Made by a program: the position numbers and the translations under genes | Origin: Prostheceraeus crozeri | Taxonomy: Eukaryota; Platyhelminthes; Polycladida; Euryleptidae | Direction of reading: 5' to 3' | NCBI GenBank assembly: GCA_907163375.1 | Contig: CAJQUW010001805.1 | Location: 1 to 64,000 of the forward strand | Length of the DNA: 64,000 bases | The notes under the pieces: generated by a model | Told to the model about the DNA's origin: nothing | The model's database searches: none | What the model saw: only the letters and a program-made list of their open reading frames with translations | Shown: positions 23,551 to 34,990 of the stretch, piece by piece | Layout of the letters: every line of letters starts with the position of its first letter | Numbering within the stretch: the stretch's first letter is position 1

Positions 23551-25165
23551 ATCAGGCGCTTACGATTTTGTGGTAATTAATGTGATTTCTTTAGGTTTGC
23601 TCTCTAATGTCGGGATAAAGTTGTTTCAGATGTCTCAATTGTAATCAGCACAAGAAGATATAAAGATTTCAAGATTTTTAATTCATGCGGGAGAATTTTA
23701 AAGAAAGTTCTCAGAGTGATGAAAAATATACTTCAGATACAATTGCACATAAATAGGCGAAAAAGTAATTAACACCAAATATTATACTATGATTGCCAGA
23801 TTTTAATTGTGCTAGGCTATGTTCCAGTCTCCGTGAGTAATAAGCTACTATCCCATTCCCCGTGTATAATGAAACATACCGAAAAACGGACGAAATATTG
23901 AAAGTATTCTAATTGATGCAAATCGCGAATATCAACCAATGAGTATATGCAAAGTAACGAAGAGCACATATAATCGAAAAAGCAGCACAAAGCAAATTTT
24001 TAAACATGAAGTAAGGAAGGATGAAGTTCTGGGAGTGATGAAAACCATAATACATATAAAATTACACATAAATAAGTGAGAAGATAGATAACTCACACCA
24101 AAGGAAACGTATGAGACTTTATCGCTCCTAGAAAATTGATCACATAGTGAAGTGGAAGAAATTATCGATGTTGTGGAAAGAAAGCGGTCAGCCCTGATGT
24201 AGCGATAAAATGGAGCAAAAACATGGAACATGCACACTTCTTTCAAACATTTTTAGCTGCTTGCGTATCACAATCTTTAAATTTTTTCAGAATCCAGACT
24301 ATTAATCATGAAGTATAGAGATAATAGAAAAGCAACGAAACTAGACACTTCAATGAAAATCTAAGTGTTTGATTATAAATCATCTTCTCTCAATTCTCGG
24401 ACTGCGGACTCCCAATTAATTATCCACATTTCGCTGTCAGTCATATTAGAGAAATAATTACTCCGGGTTTCTATTCCACAGCGGTATGACGCGTGATCTC
24501 ATAACACGTTCCATAAAACATCCCTAAAATCACACTTAGAAATTACAATAAAATCGAAGTGATTTAAACGAACAATCAATAACGTTTTATGTTTGACGGT
24601 TAGTCCTCATGTGGAGATCATCTAAAATAAAAGCAAGGCACTAAGATACAACTCAGTGAAATTCTGACTACACATTTAACTTCTCATCTTCTCTTGAATC
24701 TCTCCGTGTCTCCGTCAACTACACGAGAGAAATGTCCAGTTCGTGTTTCAATGCCAGAGCGGTCTGAAGCGTGCTGCACATGTGCTCACAAATGGCTCAC
24801 ACAAGAAAAAGGGCGTAGCGCGAGATTGGCTTCCAGTGCGATAACTAACTTATCGGCACTGCTTTCTGTGCATGGTGTCACACAAATCTTCCCTTTTTCT
24901 TCCCCTTTTCCCCTTTTTCATTGTATCATTTGAATAGTCCAATGTTATGCTAGTTGGTTGTTGGAGTAGATCGGTGCAACTATCAATTTAAACGAAGTCC
25001 AACATCAAGTTTTTCAAGTTATTTTCCATTCCAAATGAATAGAAGCGATTTATTTAATTGATACAACTTATATTTGAAAAAGCCTTTCAATTGATACAAA
25101 CTTTTGGACATAATTAGACGAAGGTGAAGGGAGATAACGCGTGGAAGACAACACGTGTCTTAAGA
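23551..25165. other. no gene seen
   Basis: AT-rich unique-looking sequence. The open frames are short, have no family signature and are not flanked by convincing splice sites. Confidence 0.4.
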
Positions 25166-25237
25166 GTATCATTTTCCAGCTCGATTCATAAGACATTACT
25201 TGCGTAATGTCTTATGAATCGAGCTGGAAAATGATAC
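25166..25237. repeat. perfect 34-bp hairpin
   Basis: The arm 25166-25199 is the exact reverse complement of 25204-25237, separated only by TTGC. This 34-of-34 match with a 4-base loop is too good for chance. It could be a fresh inverted duplication, a foldback end or a microRNA-like precursor. It lies about 470 bases before the Crypton-type recombinase start. Confidence 0.9.
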
Positions 25238-25390
25238 CGCATTACGCAATTTTAAAATGTTTGAGTGAGGGGAGACTATTGATGGAGAGACACTTTCGCC
25301 GTTAGTATTTCCCCAACTTTAACAATGTAGTATGTATGAAAGTATGAAGATGCGTGCGCCTCTACAATTGCGTTCTCGTGGAATAAGTTA

Positions 25391-25451
25391 GTTATTGCAA
25401 AGTACGCAAAGTCTCGCGCTTCGCACTCGACTTAGCGTACTGTGCAATAAC
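25391..25451. repeat. 23-bp imperfect hairpin
   Basis: The arm starting GTTATTGCAAAGTACGC (25391-25413) pairs with 25429-25451 at 21 of 23 positions around a 15-base loop. It lies between the perfect hairpin and the recombinase gene. Confidence 0.75.
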
Positions 25452-25706
25452 TATTACATCGTCCTGGGCGAAATGAAAATGTATTATCGGTACTCGCGGA
25501 AGGAACGCTACGTTTCACACAAAGCTGTCTGTATGCAAGTTTCCCTAAAATTCTTGACTCATCAGAGACCAATGGGCGGCTAGGCTGTCCCTTCGAAGTC
25601 TGACATCCTTACAGAAAGTGATAACGCAATGATGATGCTTCAGAAGTGTCTCTTAAGACAATGAATCACCTGTAAAATTTGAGAACTTCGTCTGTGAATT
25701 TCCGAA

Positions 25707-26876
25707 ATGGCAGCTCGCTTTGAATTTGTCAGCACACAGGACATCGAGAACAGCATCGCTCAAGCAACGCCCAAAAACACTCGCCGTGCGACAAATTTTG
25801 CCGTTAGCGTTTACGAGGAATGGTTGAAAGAAAGAAACGCGGCGTTTCCAAATAAACCCTTTCCTTCTTTAGACGCCTTAACAACTGTTGATTCTGATAC
25901 CTTCCAAAAGACACTTGCCCATTTCGTGTATGAGATCCGCCGGAAGGATGGAAAGGAATATCCGGGAAATAGCATATACGGCATTATGTGTGGAATAATA
26001 CGTTATTTTCGGGATGAGTGCCAGAGACCAGACTTCAATTTCATGAAGGAGGATAATTTAAATTTTTTTATTTACTTCGCTGCATCGATCGTCGTATGCA
26101 GCAGTTAACAGAGAAAGGCGTTCATCTGCAGAAACGCCAAGCTGATCCAATTACGGTTGAAGACGAAAACCTGCTTTGGTCATCAGGAGCCTTTGATCTA
26201 ACTTCAAGTGAAGGTTTACTTTTACAACTGCAAGGTGTTCGGGCTAAGATCGGGAGATGAACACAGAACTTTGTCCATCGATCAGTTCAACTTCGGGGAG
26301 GATGACGAAGGCTCCTATGTGCAATTCCTCGGCAAGACTGACAAGACAAATAAAGGCGGACTACGTCACCGTAAGGTGGGAGAAAAAAACATTAAACACA
26401 ACGACACCGATTCTACGAAGGCAACTTATAAGTTGTTAAAACTATACGTCGAACGTCTTCGCACATGTGGAATAGTGGAGGGTGCCTTCTACCGACGACC
26501 TCTCAAGGCTTTGTGTAATCGCCCAAGATACGGAATTACACCTGTTGGTGCGCATGGCATCGCCGATCTACTACCAAAAGCGGCAAAGAAGGCAAAGATA
26601 ATCTCCAAAACAATCACGGGACATTCTGGCAAGGTGACTTGTGCCACAACTCTTTACCGGAAAGAAGTCGACGAACAGTTAATTCGCGAAAGAACTGGAC
26701 ATCGTTCTGATGCGATTCGTGAATACAAGAGAACTTCAAGTCAGCAGCAGAAAAAAATAAGTGAGTACTTAGACTACGCAGACGACCAACCGACTTCAAG
26801 TCGAAATGACATAAAATCAAGTTTTCAAGTGAGCAACTTTCGTGTGACATCCTTCGACTTAAAGGCTGACTTCTAG
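25707..26876 (+). pseudogene. Crypton-type tyrosine recombinase (DUF3504-like), frameshifted
   Basis: The start is ATG 25707 (MAARFEFVSTQDI). The N-terminal half is the SAM-like/core-binding region (GNSIYGIMCGIIRYFRDE). The catalytic half has the first Arg in VFGLRSGDEHRTL and the final Tyr in RTGHRSDAIREYKR. The second box reads TGHSGKVT, where the family usually has Arg after HSG or HxxR, so a key residue is probably changed to Lys. Two frame changes split the gene: near 26075 the reading moves to another frame (RMQQLTEKGVHLQKRQADPI), and near 26205 it moves back. The stop is at 26874-26876. Related domains are found in Cryptons and in host proteins derived from them (ZMYM2/3/4, QRICH1). 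The breaks argue for a dead transposon, not a host gene. No terminal repeats are expected for this class and none was found. Confidence 0.85.
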
Positions 26877-27431
26877 ACAGGCCTAACATTTTATTTTGGA
26901 CGTTATTACGGAAATCCCTTTCATTGGTGCTCCCCTCGCAGCGTGATGATCACATGAAATCACATGCCTGCAACGAAGATAAACGACACTTGAAGACAAC
27001 CGTCTGTGTTTGTGTCATTCTGTGAATCACGTCATTGATGACTTTGTTCACACTCTTCACCACAAACTAGAGATGTCTTGTAGCTTATTAATTCCTCGTT
27101 ATGTTTTCAGTGAACAATGCCTCAATTAAATTTATTATTACATGGTCTAGAGTATAGGTCATGTCTATACTCTATTAGGATCTAGGAAGATGCTACATAT
27201 ATTTTTTCTAGAATGCAAAGTTAATTTCAGTAATATGTATTTATTTAAATTGACCTTGAATTCCAGAAAAATGTTAATGCACTAATCCAGTAAATAGAAA
27301 ATTAGAACAGCCCTGAGTCAAGCGGATGCTGAGTTGAACGTAAATGAATGATTGTACTTAACTACGTAGTACGTAGGCAGATGGATGATTGATAATTCGA
27401 TAACGAGTAATTGGTATTATATTTTTTCGTT
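26877..27431. other. no gene seen
   Basis: AT-rich stretch between the recombinase and the LINE target site. I see no coding signal. Confidence 0.4.
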
Positions 27432-27447
27432 TGAGTGATCGAAGAAC

Positions 27448-29702
27448 CCCCCCCCTTTCCATCTTGGGGAACCAGAGCAACTGGTATGGGGCGCGTCCAC
27501 AGGTGGCGGATAGTGGAATGGCCTTCCGCAATGAAGGTTAGCTGCGAATTAAATAAGCAGCCGCGGACCAAGTCTGTGAAGAAGTCTGTGGAGTAACAAG
27601 AGGCAAAAAGAGACAAATACAAAGGGAGACGTGGTGGTTGAATGAGACTGTTCAAGAGGCAATAAAAGATAAAAAGATGGCATACAAAAGGTGGCAGCAG
27701 TCAAGAAGTCAAGCTGATCGGGAAGTTTACAAAAATAAGTCACGACTGGCAAAGAAGGAGGTTGCAATTTCCAGACAAGCCGCTTGGAAGGCCTGGGGAG
27801 AGAATTTGAGCGCCGCAGAAATGCAGCAGAAAATGTTCAAGGTTGCGAAACAGATGAAAAGGGATCGGAAGGATGTTAACCAGAGGACATACATCAAGGA
27901 TGTTAATGGACAGACCTTCACGAGGGAAGAAGATGTGTGCAGACGATGGAAGGAGTATTTTTTCAAGCTTCTGAACGAGAGCAACGAATATGCCGTTGAA
28001 GGAATCGACGCAACTGAAGGACCCATCAAAGAAATTTCCAAGGAAGAAATACGCGCGGCCCTTCGAAGCATGAAGAAAGGAAAAGCTCCTGGACCGTCAG
28101 GGCTTTCAGCAGAGTTGATGAGAGGAGCGGAGGAGGTGGTTATTGAGGAGGCGACGCCCATCTTTCAGAAAGCTATGGAATCGAAAGAAATTCCTACAGC
28201 TTGGCAGAAAAGCCTGACGATCCCATTGTACAAGGATAAAGGAGACTCGCTGAACTGTGGATCGTACAGAGGCATTCGGCTTCTGGAACATGGATTGAAG
28301 CTGTTTGAAAAGGTTCTCGAAGAGAGACTTAAGAAGCTCGTGCAAGGGGATGCTCGCCAATTTGGGTTCTCGAGTGGGAAGTCGACGACCGATGCGATTT
28401 TTGTTGTACGTCAAGTACAAGAAAAGTATACGCAGGTGCGAAAGAAGTTGTTTCATGTATTTGTGGACTTGGAGAAGGCCTTTGACCGAGTGCCGCGTGC
28501 AGTTATTGAGTGGGCACTTCGTCGGCAAAATGTGCCCGATTACCTCGTAGCATCTGTAATGTCCCTATACAAGCATACATCCTCGAAAGTGGTGACATTA
28601 GCAGGCATGTCAGAAGAGTTTCAGATCAGTGTCGGTGTCCATCAAGGTTCAGCGCTGAGCCCGTTACTTTTCTTGATTGTAATGGAGGAGGCGACCAAAG
28701 AATGCAAAGGTGATGGTCCCTGGGAGTTACTTTATGCGGACGATCTGGTACTAACGGCTGAGACTAAGAGTGAGGCAAAGGAGCTATTCTGAAGATGGAA
28801 GACTGACCTTGAACAACGTGGTCTCAAAGTGAACATGCAGAAGACAAAGATTATGGTCACAGGAAAGAAGGTACAAAACGCGAAGCAGTCTGGCAAGTGG
28901 CCGTGTGGGTGCTGTGGCAGGGGAGTTGGTGTCAATTCCATCCTTTGTGTCTCCTGTAAGAAATGGTGTCACAGGAAATGTGCTCGTCTGCGAAAGGTGA
29001 CAGGAATTGCAAACTTTCGCTGTCCGACTTGCATGGGACACAATGACATACCAGAGGACGACTCCTTGAGCTTTGACGGCCTCTCTGTAGAGGAAGTGCA
29101 TGAGTTCTGCTATTTGGGTGATGTGCTTAGCTGCGATGCAGGAGCAGAGAAGGCGGTGGGGTCCAGAATTTCGGCAGCATGGTTGAAGTGGAGGGATCTT
29201 AGCAGCCTGCTGTGCAATAAAGACATCCCAATAATGTGTAGAGCGAAAGTGTACGAAACGTGTGTGCGATCAGTACTATTATACGGAGCGGAAACCTGGC
29301 CGTTGACTCAGCAACAAAGAAGCCGACTTGAAGTGTGTGACCAGAGGATGCTGCGCTACATGATGAAGATCAAATGGAGAGACCGGGTCAGTAATGACGA
29401 TGTAATGGGAATGTGCGGGCTGACACACCTGAGGAACCGAATTCAACAGAGGAGGCTTCGATGGTTTGGTCATGTCAGGAGAGCGGAAGAGAAGGTCATC
29501 GGTAGAGTGGAATCCATGAAGGTGGAGGGAAAGCGCCCAGTTGGAAGACCAAAGAAATCATGGCGAAACTGCGTTCAAGAAGACCTGGATGCCCTCAACA
29601 TCAGCGAGCACCTTGCCCAAGATCGGGACCAGTGGAAGCGAGCCATCAAACTCCGTCCAACCTCAAGCAATGGGACAAGAAGGACGTAAAACGAGAAGTG
29701 AG
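27448..29702 (+). mobile_element. LINE (non-LTR retrotransposon), 5'-truncated
   Basis: The insertion is bounded by a 16-bp direct repeat, TGAGTGATCGAAGAAC, at 27432-27447 and 29703-29718. This is a target duplication of the size made by target-primed reverse transcription. The left side opens with a C run. The right side ends AACGAGAAG just after the stop, without a poly(A) tail. At 2,255 bases it lacks the endonuclease part and so is 5'-truncated or decayed at that end. The clade is not settled; the features recall RTE/CR1-like elements. Confidence 0.9.
27557..29689 (+). pseudogene. LINE reverse transcriptase with one in-frame stop
   Basis: One frame is open from about 27557 to TAA 29687-29689 except for a single TGA at 28790-28792. 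RT signatures are present: KGKAPGPSGLSAELM, WQKSLTIPLYKDKGD, VFVDLEKAFDRVPR, GVHQGSALSPLLF and the active-site LLYADDLVL. After the RT lies a PHD-like zinc finger (CGCC, CVSC, CHRKC, CPTC pattern, about 28906-29034). A C-terminal thumb follows with CVRSVLLYGAETWP and RRLRWFGHVRR. The residues before the TGA (AKELF) and after it (RWKTDLEQRG) are contiguous in the family, so this is one point change. No APE endonuclease is encoded. The upstream part reads AADQVCEEVCG, the usual lead-in to the RT. Confidence 0.92.
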
Positions 29703-29849
29703 TGAGTGATCGAAGAACTTCGGTTTGGGCTCACAATTGTGCCTGGTGTCAACATCTTTTGAAATAGAAAATAAGGATGTATTGTATAGGCCTATAGTAT
29801 TCTTGTTTTAAAGATGATTATTTCTTAATATGCTTTTCCATCCTTTCAG

Positions 29850-29973
29850 CAACACCGAGTTGACACGAACACTGAGGAAGAGAGAGTTGGTTGTTTGGTG
29901 GGAGAGGCGTTGAAAAGGATGAAGCAGATAGAGCAGAAAAAATGCTACCAGGTGACCAAAATAGTGTCTGGAG
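29850..29973 (+). CDS. candidate orphan exon, possibly BESS/MADF-like
   Basis: A 124-base stretch is bounded by CATCCTTTCAG and GTACGT. It is open in the frame that starts at its first base, giving QHRVDTNTEEERVGCLVGEA and ending KKCYQVTKIVSG. The pattern of an acidic lead, then a hydrophobic/Leu-Lys helix and a closing helix, recalls the BESS-type C-terminal motif of MADF proteins, but the match is weak. No neighbouring exon could be joined: the LINE lies directly upstream and a DNA transposon starts 220 bases downstream. It is either a host exon stranded among insertions or part of another element. Confidence 0.3.
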
Positions 29974-30462
29974 GTACGTCACGACATTGTGATTAACTGT
30001 TCGACTACTTTAGTTCTTTCTTGTTATCAACAATGTGAGAGACAACTTAGGAAAACACAAACTATTCTAGAAAGAAACAAGGTAAGCTAATAAAACGAAT
30101 AATAATTTAATAGTTTGCCTTGTCACTGAATTCACTATTCACATTGCTATGTTTTATATTGCCTTTGTATCTTGTCAGGTCACTCTCTATATTACACGGT
30201 GTGCCTGAACAGGCGGTTTAACTTTCAAAAATTCCTAAAGGTTTTGACAACGGTTTCTGGTGTAGTTTTTCACGCTGATTCTAAATATCGATATAAGAAA
30301 ATTTTTCATCGAGCCCTTTTCGAGAAAATGACAAAAATTCAAAATGGCGGACCATGAAACCTGTCACACAACATATTAACACTTGCGTGCTCCTGTTATG
30401 AAAGCGTGTGTTCACCTTATGTTGAAATTGCGAAAGTTTTACCAACATCATCGAAAATCGAA

Positions 30463-32748
30463 ATGCAATCGACTAATCGAGTCGATCATCAGTGGTCTTA
30501 ACTTTTAGCTTGTAAGATTATCATAATCTTTACTGCAATTGAATGTGGCTTCTATCGATAGAGTCACGGTCCATGAGTAGTAGCAGATATCTATGTATAC
30601 TCCGTTCGTCTGTAGCGCTAGTAACAGAAACTGTTGTCTGATATCTATGCTATACGTGCTACTTGTATGTCCATGAACTTGTTTAGTGAATATGTCCCGA
30701 ATGCAGTTGCTGATTGTCATTATTGCCGGATATCTACGTGCTTCGATATGACACATACCTTACTTGCAATCGTTACCAATAACAACAGGAATTAGAGGCT
30801 CATCGTGTAATAATTGATTTTACAGCACATTGATATCTCTAACTTTGCATTCGTGAGTGAATCAGTCGTTTCATCTCATTTGTGTTCTGTCAAAGTAACG
30901 TCGCACATCGTTATCATGCCGAAGAGTATAAGAAGTCATTTCGATTCATTGAAATCTGTTTGTGTTATTTGTTTTTGCAAAGGTCGTGATTTACAAAATG
31001 TTTCAGAGAACGTCGAGAACATGATAAAGACAAATCTTTTTCCGAGCTATGACAGATTTAGTGATACACAGCCGAATGTTATCTGTTCATCGTGTCGGAA
31101 AAAACTTTCTTCGAATGATTTTGAAAATCTGTCAATATTTGATCGCGACAAGATTCGTGTTCCACGGAAAACTCGTGGTGCTGCAACAGCTACTGACTTT
31201 TGTGATTGCACAATTTGCGATGTCGCGAGAACAACGATTAATTCCAAATCACCATGCCAAAAATCATCGAAAGGAAGACCGACATCTACGACGATTGACA
31301 ACGACGATTCTCCTGCGAATTTGAAACTATGCGCACGTTGTTTCTGCCAGATTGGTAGAGGTAAGCCTCATGTGTGTTCGAAAACCAAGAAATTTACAAA
31401 TTTGACAGACCTAATGTCTTCCCAGTCTCCTGAAGACCCTGAGAAATTTTGTGCATCCACAATTGCTGCTAAACTACACTGTAAATCAGGAAAAGTTGAC
31501 TTGCAAAAGGTAAAATCTGGATCTGTTTCCATCAGTTTGAATTCACCTAAACACCAGCTTACATCCGAAACTATACGAGATATACAACGTGATATGAACC
31601 TAACGATGCAATCGACTAATCGAGTCGATCATCAGTGGTCTTAACTTTTAGCTTGTAAGATTATCATAATCTTTACTGCAATTGAATGTGGCTTCTATCG
31701 ATAGAGTCACGGTCCATGAGTAGTAGCAGATATCTATGTATACTCCGTTCGTCTGTAGCGCTAGTAACAAAAACTGTTGTCTGATATCTATGCTATACGT
31801 GCTACTTGTATGTCCATGAACTTGTTTAGTGAATATGTCCCGAATGCAGTTGCTGATTGTCATTATTGCCGGATATCTACGTGCTTCGATATGACACATA
31901 CCTTACTTGCAATCGTTACCAATAACAACAGGAATTAGAGGCTCATCGTGTAATAATTGATTTTACAGCACATTGATATCTCTAACTTTGCATTCGTGAG
32001 TGAATCAGTCGTTTCATCTCATTTGTGTTCTGTCAAAGTAACGTCGCACATCGTTATCATGCCGAAGAGTATAAGAAGTCATTTCGATTCATTGAAATCT
32101 GTTTGTGTTATTTGTTTTTGCAAAGGTCGTAATTTACAAAATGTTTCAGAGAACGTCGAGAACATGATAAAGACAAATCTTTTTCCGAGCTATGACAGAT
32201 TTAGTGATACACAGCCGAATGTTATCTGTTCATCGTGTCGGAAAAAACTTTCTTCGAATGATTTTGAAAATCTGTCAATATTTGATCGCGACAAGATTCG
32301 TGTTCCACGGAAAACTCGTGGTGCTGCAACAGCTACTGACTTTTGTGATTGCACAATTTGCGATGTCGCGAGAACAACGATTAATTCCAAATCACCATGC
32401 CAAAAATCATCGAAAGGAAGACCGACATCTACGACGATTGACAACGACGATTCTCCTGCGAATTTGAAACTATGCGCACGTTGTTTCTGCCAGATTGGTA
32501 GAGGTAAGCCTCATGTGTGTTCGAAAACCAAGAAATTTACAAATTTGACAGACCTAATGTCTTCCCAGTCTCCTGAAGACCCTGAGAAATTTTGTGCATC
32601 CACAATTGCTGCTAAACTACACTGTAAATCAGGAAAAGTTGACTTGCAAAAGGTAAAATCTGGATCTGTTTCCATCAGTTTGAATTCACCTAAACACCAG
32701 CTTACATCCGAAACTATACGAGATATACAACGTGATATGAACCTAAGT
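30463..32748 (+). repeat. 1,143-bp tandem duplication inside the unassigned transposon
   Basis: The stretch from ATGCAATCGACTAATCG at 30463 recurs at 31606, and the sequence follows for 1,143 bases with only a few single-base differences. Two were spotted, at GTAACAGAAACT/GTAACAAAAACT and GGTCGTGATT/GGTCGTAATT. The duplicated unit includes the 5' region and the whole N-terminal coding part. Identity this high means either a very recent event or an assembly artefact. Confidence 0.95.
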
Positions 32749-34053
32749 GGCAAACAGACTTCCCACTTAGCCAAAACTATTCGCCAGTCAAACCGGAGAT
32801 CATCTGTCGAGCCATACATGCGCGAATACTTGAGAGATAATGATCACATATTGGACGATCATTTTCATTCCATTTGCCTTGATTTTATTGATTCACGAAA
32901 TGAGCGTATACAAAAACCCGCAATTCTGTGTAAAAATGTACAGATCTTCATTGACGAGGTAATATCCAGAAGACAAGTGATCACAGATAATCTCATCAAA
33001 ATTGACAAGTGATCACAGATAATCTCATCAAAATTGAGATTGATGGAGGGAAAGGTTTCCTGAAAATTAATTTGCAAATTATTGAAAACAACACATCCCA
33101 GGCGACAGCGTCATCAGTACATTCCAATGGAGTGAAAAGCATGTTTGTGATTGCAGTAGTGCCTGATTTACCGGAAAACTATGTCAACTTGAAGTATCTG
33201 TGGCACCATCTTGGACTTGACAATTTGACTTCAAATTTCATAATAGCAGCCGACATGAAAGTTTGCAATATGTTGTTGGGACTGATGAGCAGCGGAAGCT
33301 CACATCCGTGCCCTTGGTGCGATGTCAATAAAAACGAATTGATAAATGCAGGAGAAAGCCAAACATGGAGCACACTTTCAAATCTATTTTGGCGCTATTA
33401 TGATTCTGCCGAAGCAAAATTTCAGGCTAGATAATATGGAAATGTAATCCATCCATCAATTATTCATGGAAACAGCAATGATCGTGTCTTGGAGACCATT
33501 CCACCTCCAGAACTGCACCTTTGAACAGGATCGGTGTCGAAATTGGTGCAAATTCTCGAAGATACATCGCCTAGCATTGCAAACCGCTACTTGAATCAAT
33601 CACATGTACAAAAAGATCCTTATCACGGCGCCTCCCTCACCGGCAACAGTGCACGAAAACTCTTACAGAATGTTGACCAGCTGAGAGCAATTGCAACAAT
33701 TGATGTTCTACCTATCGTTTCGGCATTCAAAAGTCTAGACAATGTTGTTGCCAGTTGTTTCGGTAAACATTTGGATGCAAAGTATTCCCAACATATTGAA
33801 AAGTTCAAGGATGACCTCATTGTGCTTAACGCAAGCATATCCCCAAAACTGCACACAATAATACACCATGTACCGGAATTCTGTAGAACAAAAAAATGAA
33901 AGCCTTGGCCGATAAAGTGAACAAATTAGTGAGACTCTTCATGCAGATTTTGAATCTTTTTGGCTGAACTACAAAGTGAAAAGCTTACAAAATCCAAAAT
34001 ATGTCGATCAATTGTTGGCAGCGGTAAGGGCCTACAATGGTCGACGTCTTTAG
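30916..34053 (+). pseudogene. transposase-like gene of the unassigned transposon, broken
   Basis: The start is ATG 30916 in the first copy and 32059 in the second (MPKSIRSHFDSL). The N-terminal zinc domain has Cys pairs (CVICFC then CSSC), then CDCTICD and CARCFC. The first copy leaves its frame at 31605, where the duplication joins. The second continues until TGA 33010-33012. There, a 32-base direct repeat (about 32972-33003 and 33004-33035) shifts the frame. The core continues in the next frame with IDGGKGFLKI, FIIAADMKVC and SSHPCPWCDVN. Further stops occur at 33432-33434, about 33520 and 33897-33899. The end reads SEQISETLHADF...KYVDQLLAAVRAYN to TAG 34051-34053. The acidic residues and CPWC box suggest an RNase-H-fold DDE nuclease; that is inference. 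Confidence 0.7.
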
Positions 34054-34214
34054 GTTTTTCTTGATAACTGGTTGGTTAACTGTTTATTTGTTAATGAATT
34101 TGTATAACATGATACCGTATTTTTGAATTCTGGATATCAAATGGGAATGGAGGGTTATTTTCGCATATCTTAAAATGTATATAAATGCTCATATTTTATA
34201 CGCGTGTCTCGAGA

Positions 34215-34551
34215 CATTAGTTTCGATTTCAAGGTCCGCCATTTTGAATTTTTGTCATTTTCTCGAAAAGGGCTCGGTGAAAGATTTTCTTATATCGATA
34301 TTTAGAATCAGCGTGAAAAATTACACCGAAAAACACCTTCAAAACCTTTAGGAATTTTTCATATTTGTCTCCAGACGTAAGTTTCGGTTTCATGGTCCGC
34401 CATTTTGAATTTTCGTCATTTTCTCGAAAAGGGCTCGATGAAAGATTTTCTTATATCGATATTTAGAATCAGCGTGAAAAACTACACCAAAAACCGTTGT
34501 CAAAACCTTTAGGAATTTTGAAAATTAAACCGCCTGTTCAGGCACACCGTG
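34215..34551. repeat. doubled right end of the unassigned transposon
   Basis: GGTCCGCCATTTTGAATTTT occurs at 34233 and, with one change, at 34394. The sequence after it, including GGGCTCGRTGAAAGATTTTC, repeats with a 161-base offset. The outer copy is the true terminal repeat. Confidence 0.85.
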
Positions 34552-34555
34552 ATTA

Positions 34556-34990
34556 TAGATTGCGACGGATGAGTTATAACCCAGTACTATCTGCCGTAAT
34601 TTTAATATCTCTTGTATTTTTATTCAGTAATTTTGCACATGTATTACTTTTTCTATGAGGCTTTTATATGACATTTTTACATGTTTTTATGGCGATGTGA
34701 TTTTCGAATTCCTGTCTCCTAGTTATTTTGAAGATCGATGTATTTTGAACGAAATTAATTATCTGTAAGAACAGATTGATGTTAACCATCGATACACTTG
34801 ACTATGTCTACCAGAAATGAATTTTTGTAGATTGTGCCTTGATTACTTCAGTACCGCATTTCCTCGAGTGTAACCCTAGCTTATTATAGGCTTACTAGCT
34901 CACCAAATGCAACAATTATCCAATGCACATGACGATTCCCAAAACCTCGTTTTTTGATAATTGTTTGAATCAATGTTCTGTGGTGCAGAA
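34556..34990. other. no gene seen
   Basis: AT-rich spacer between two transposons. I see no coding or RNA signal. Confidence 0.4.

Larger units (their letters stand above)
30195..34551 (+). mobile_element. DNA transposon of unassigned superfamily, ATTA duplications
   Basis: The ends are inverted repeats of about 165 bp that begin CACGGTGTGCCTGAACAGGC (30195 inward and 34551 inward), about 95% alike by eye. Directly outside is ATTA on both sides (30191-30194 and 34552-34555), a 4-bp target duplication. Inside the right end a second copy of the subterminal half is repeated in tandem (about 34215-34375, offset 161 bases). The single gene has a Cys-rich N-terminus and a core with D..G and HPCPWC boxes. 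4-bp duplications are known for Sola, Academ and Chapaev types. I do not recognise the protein as any of them with confidence. Confidence 0.85.

Noticed and set aside
24694-24933. 79-codon frame with several Cys
   Set aside because: No splice context and no domain; composition matches surrounding noncoding DNA.
30505-30756. Minus-strand frame MCHIEARRYPAIM, repeated at 31648-31899
   Set aside because: It recurs only because of the 1,143-bp tandem duplication and lies opposite the transposon leader; there is no protein family.
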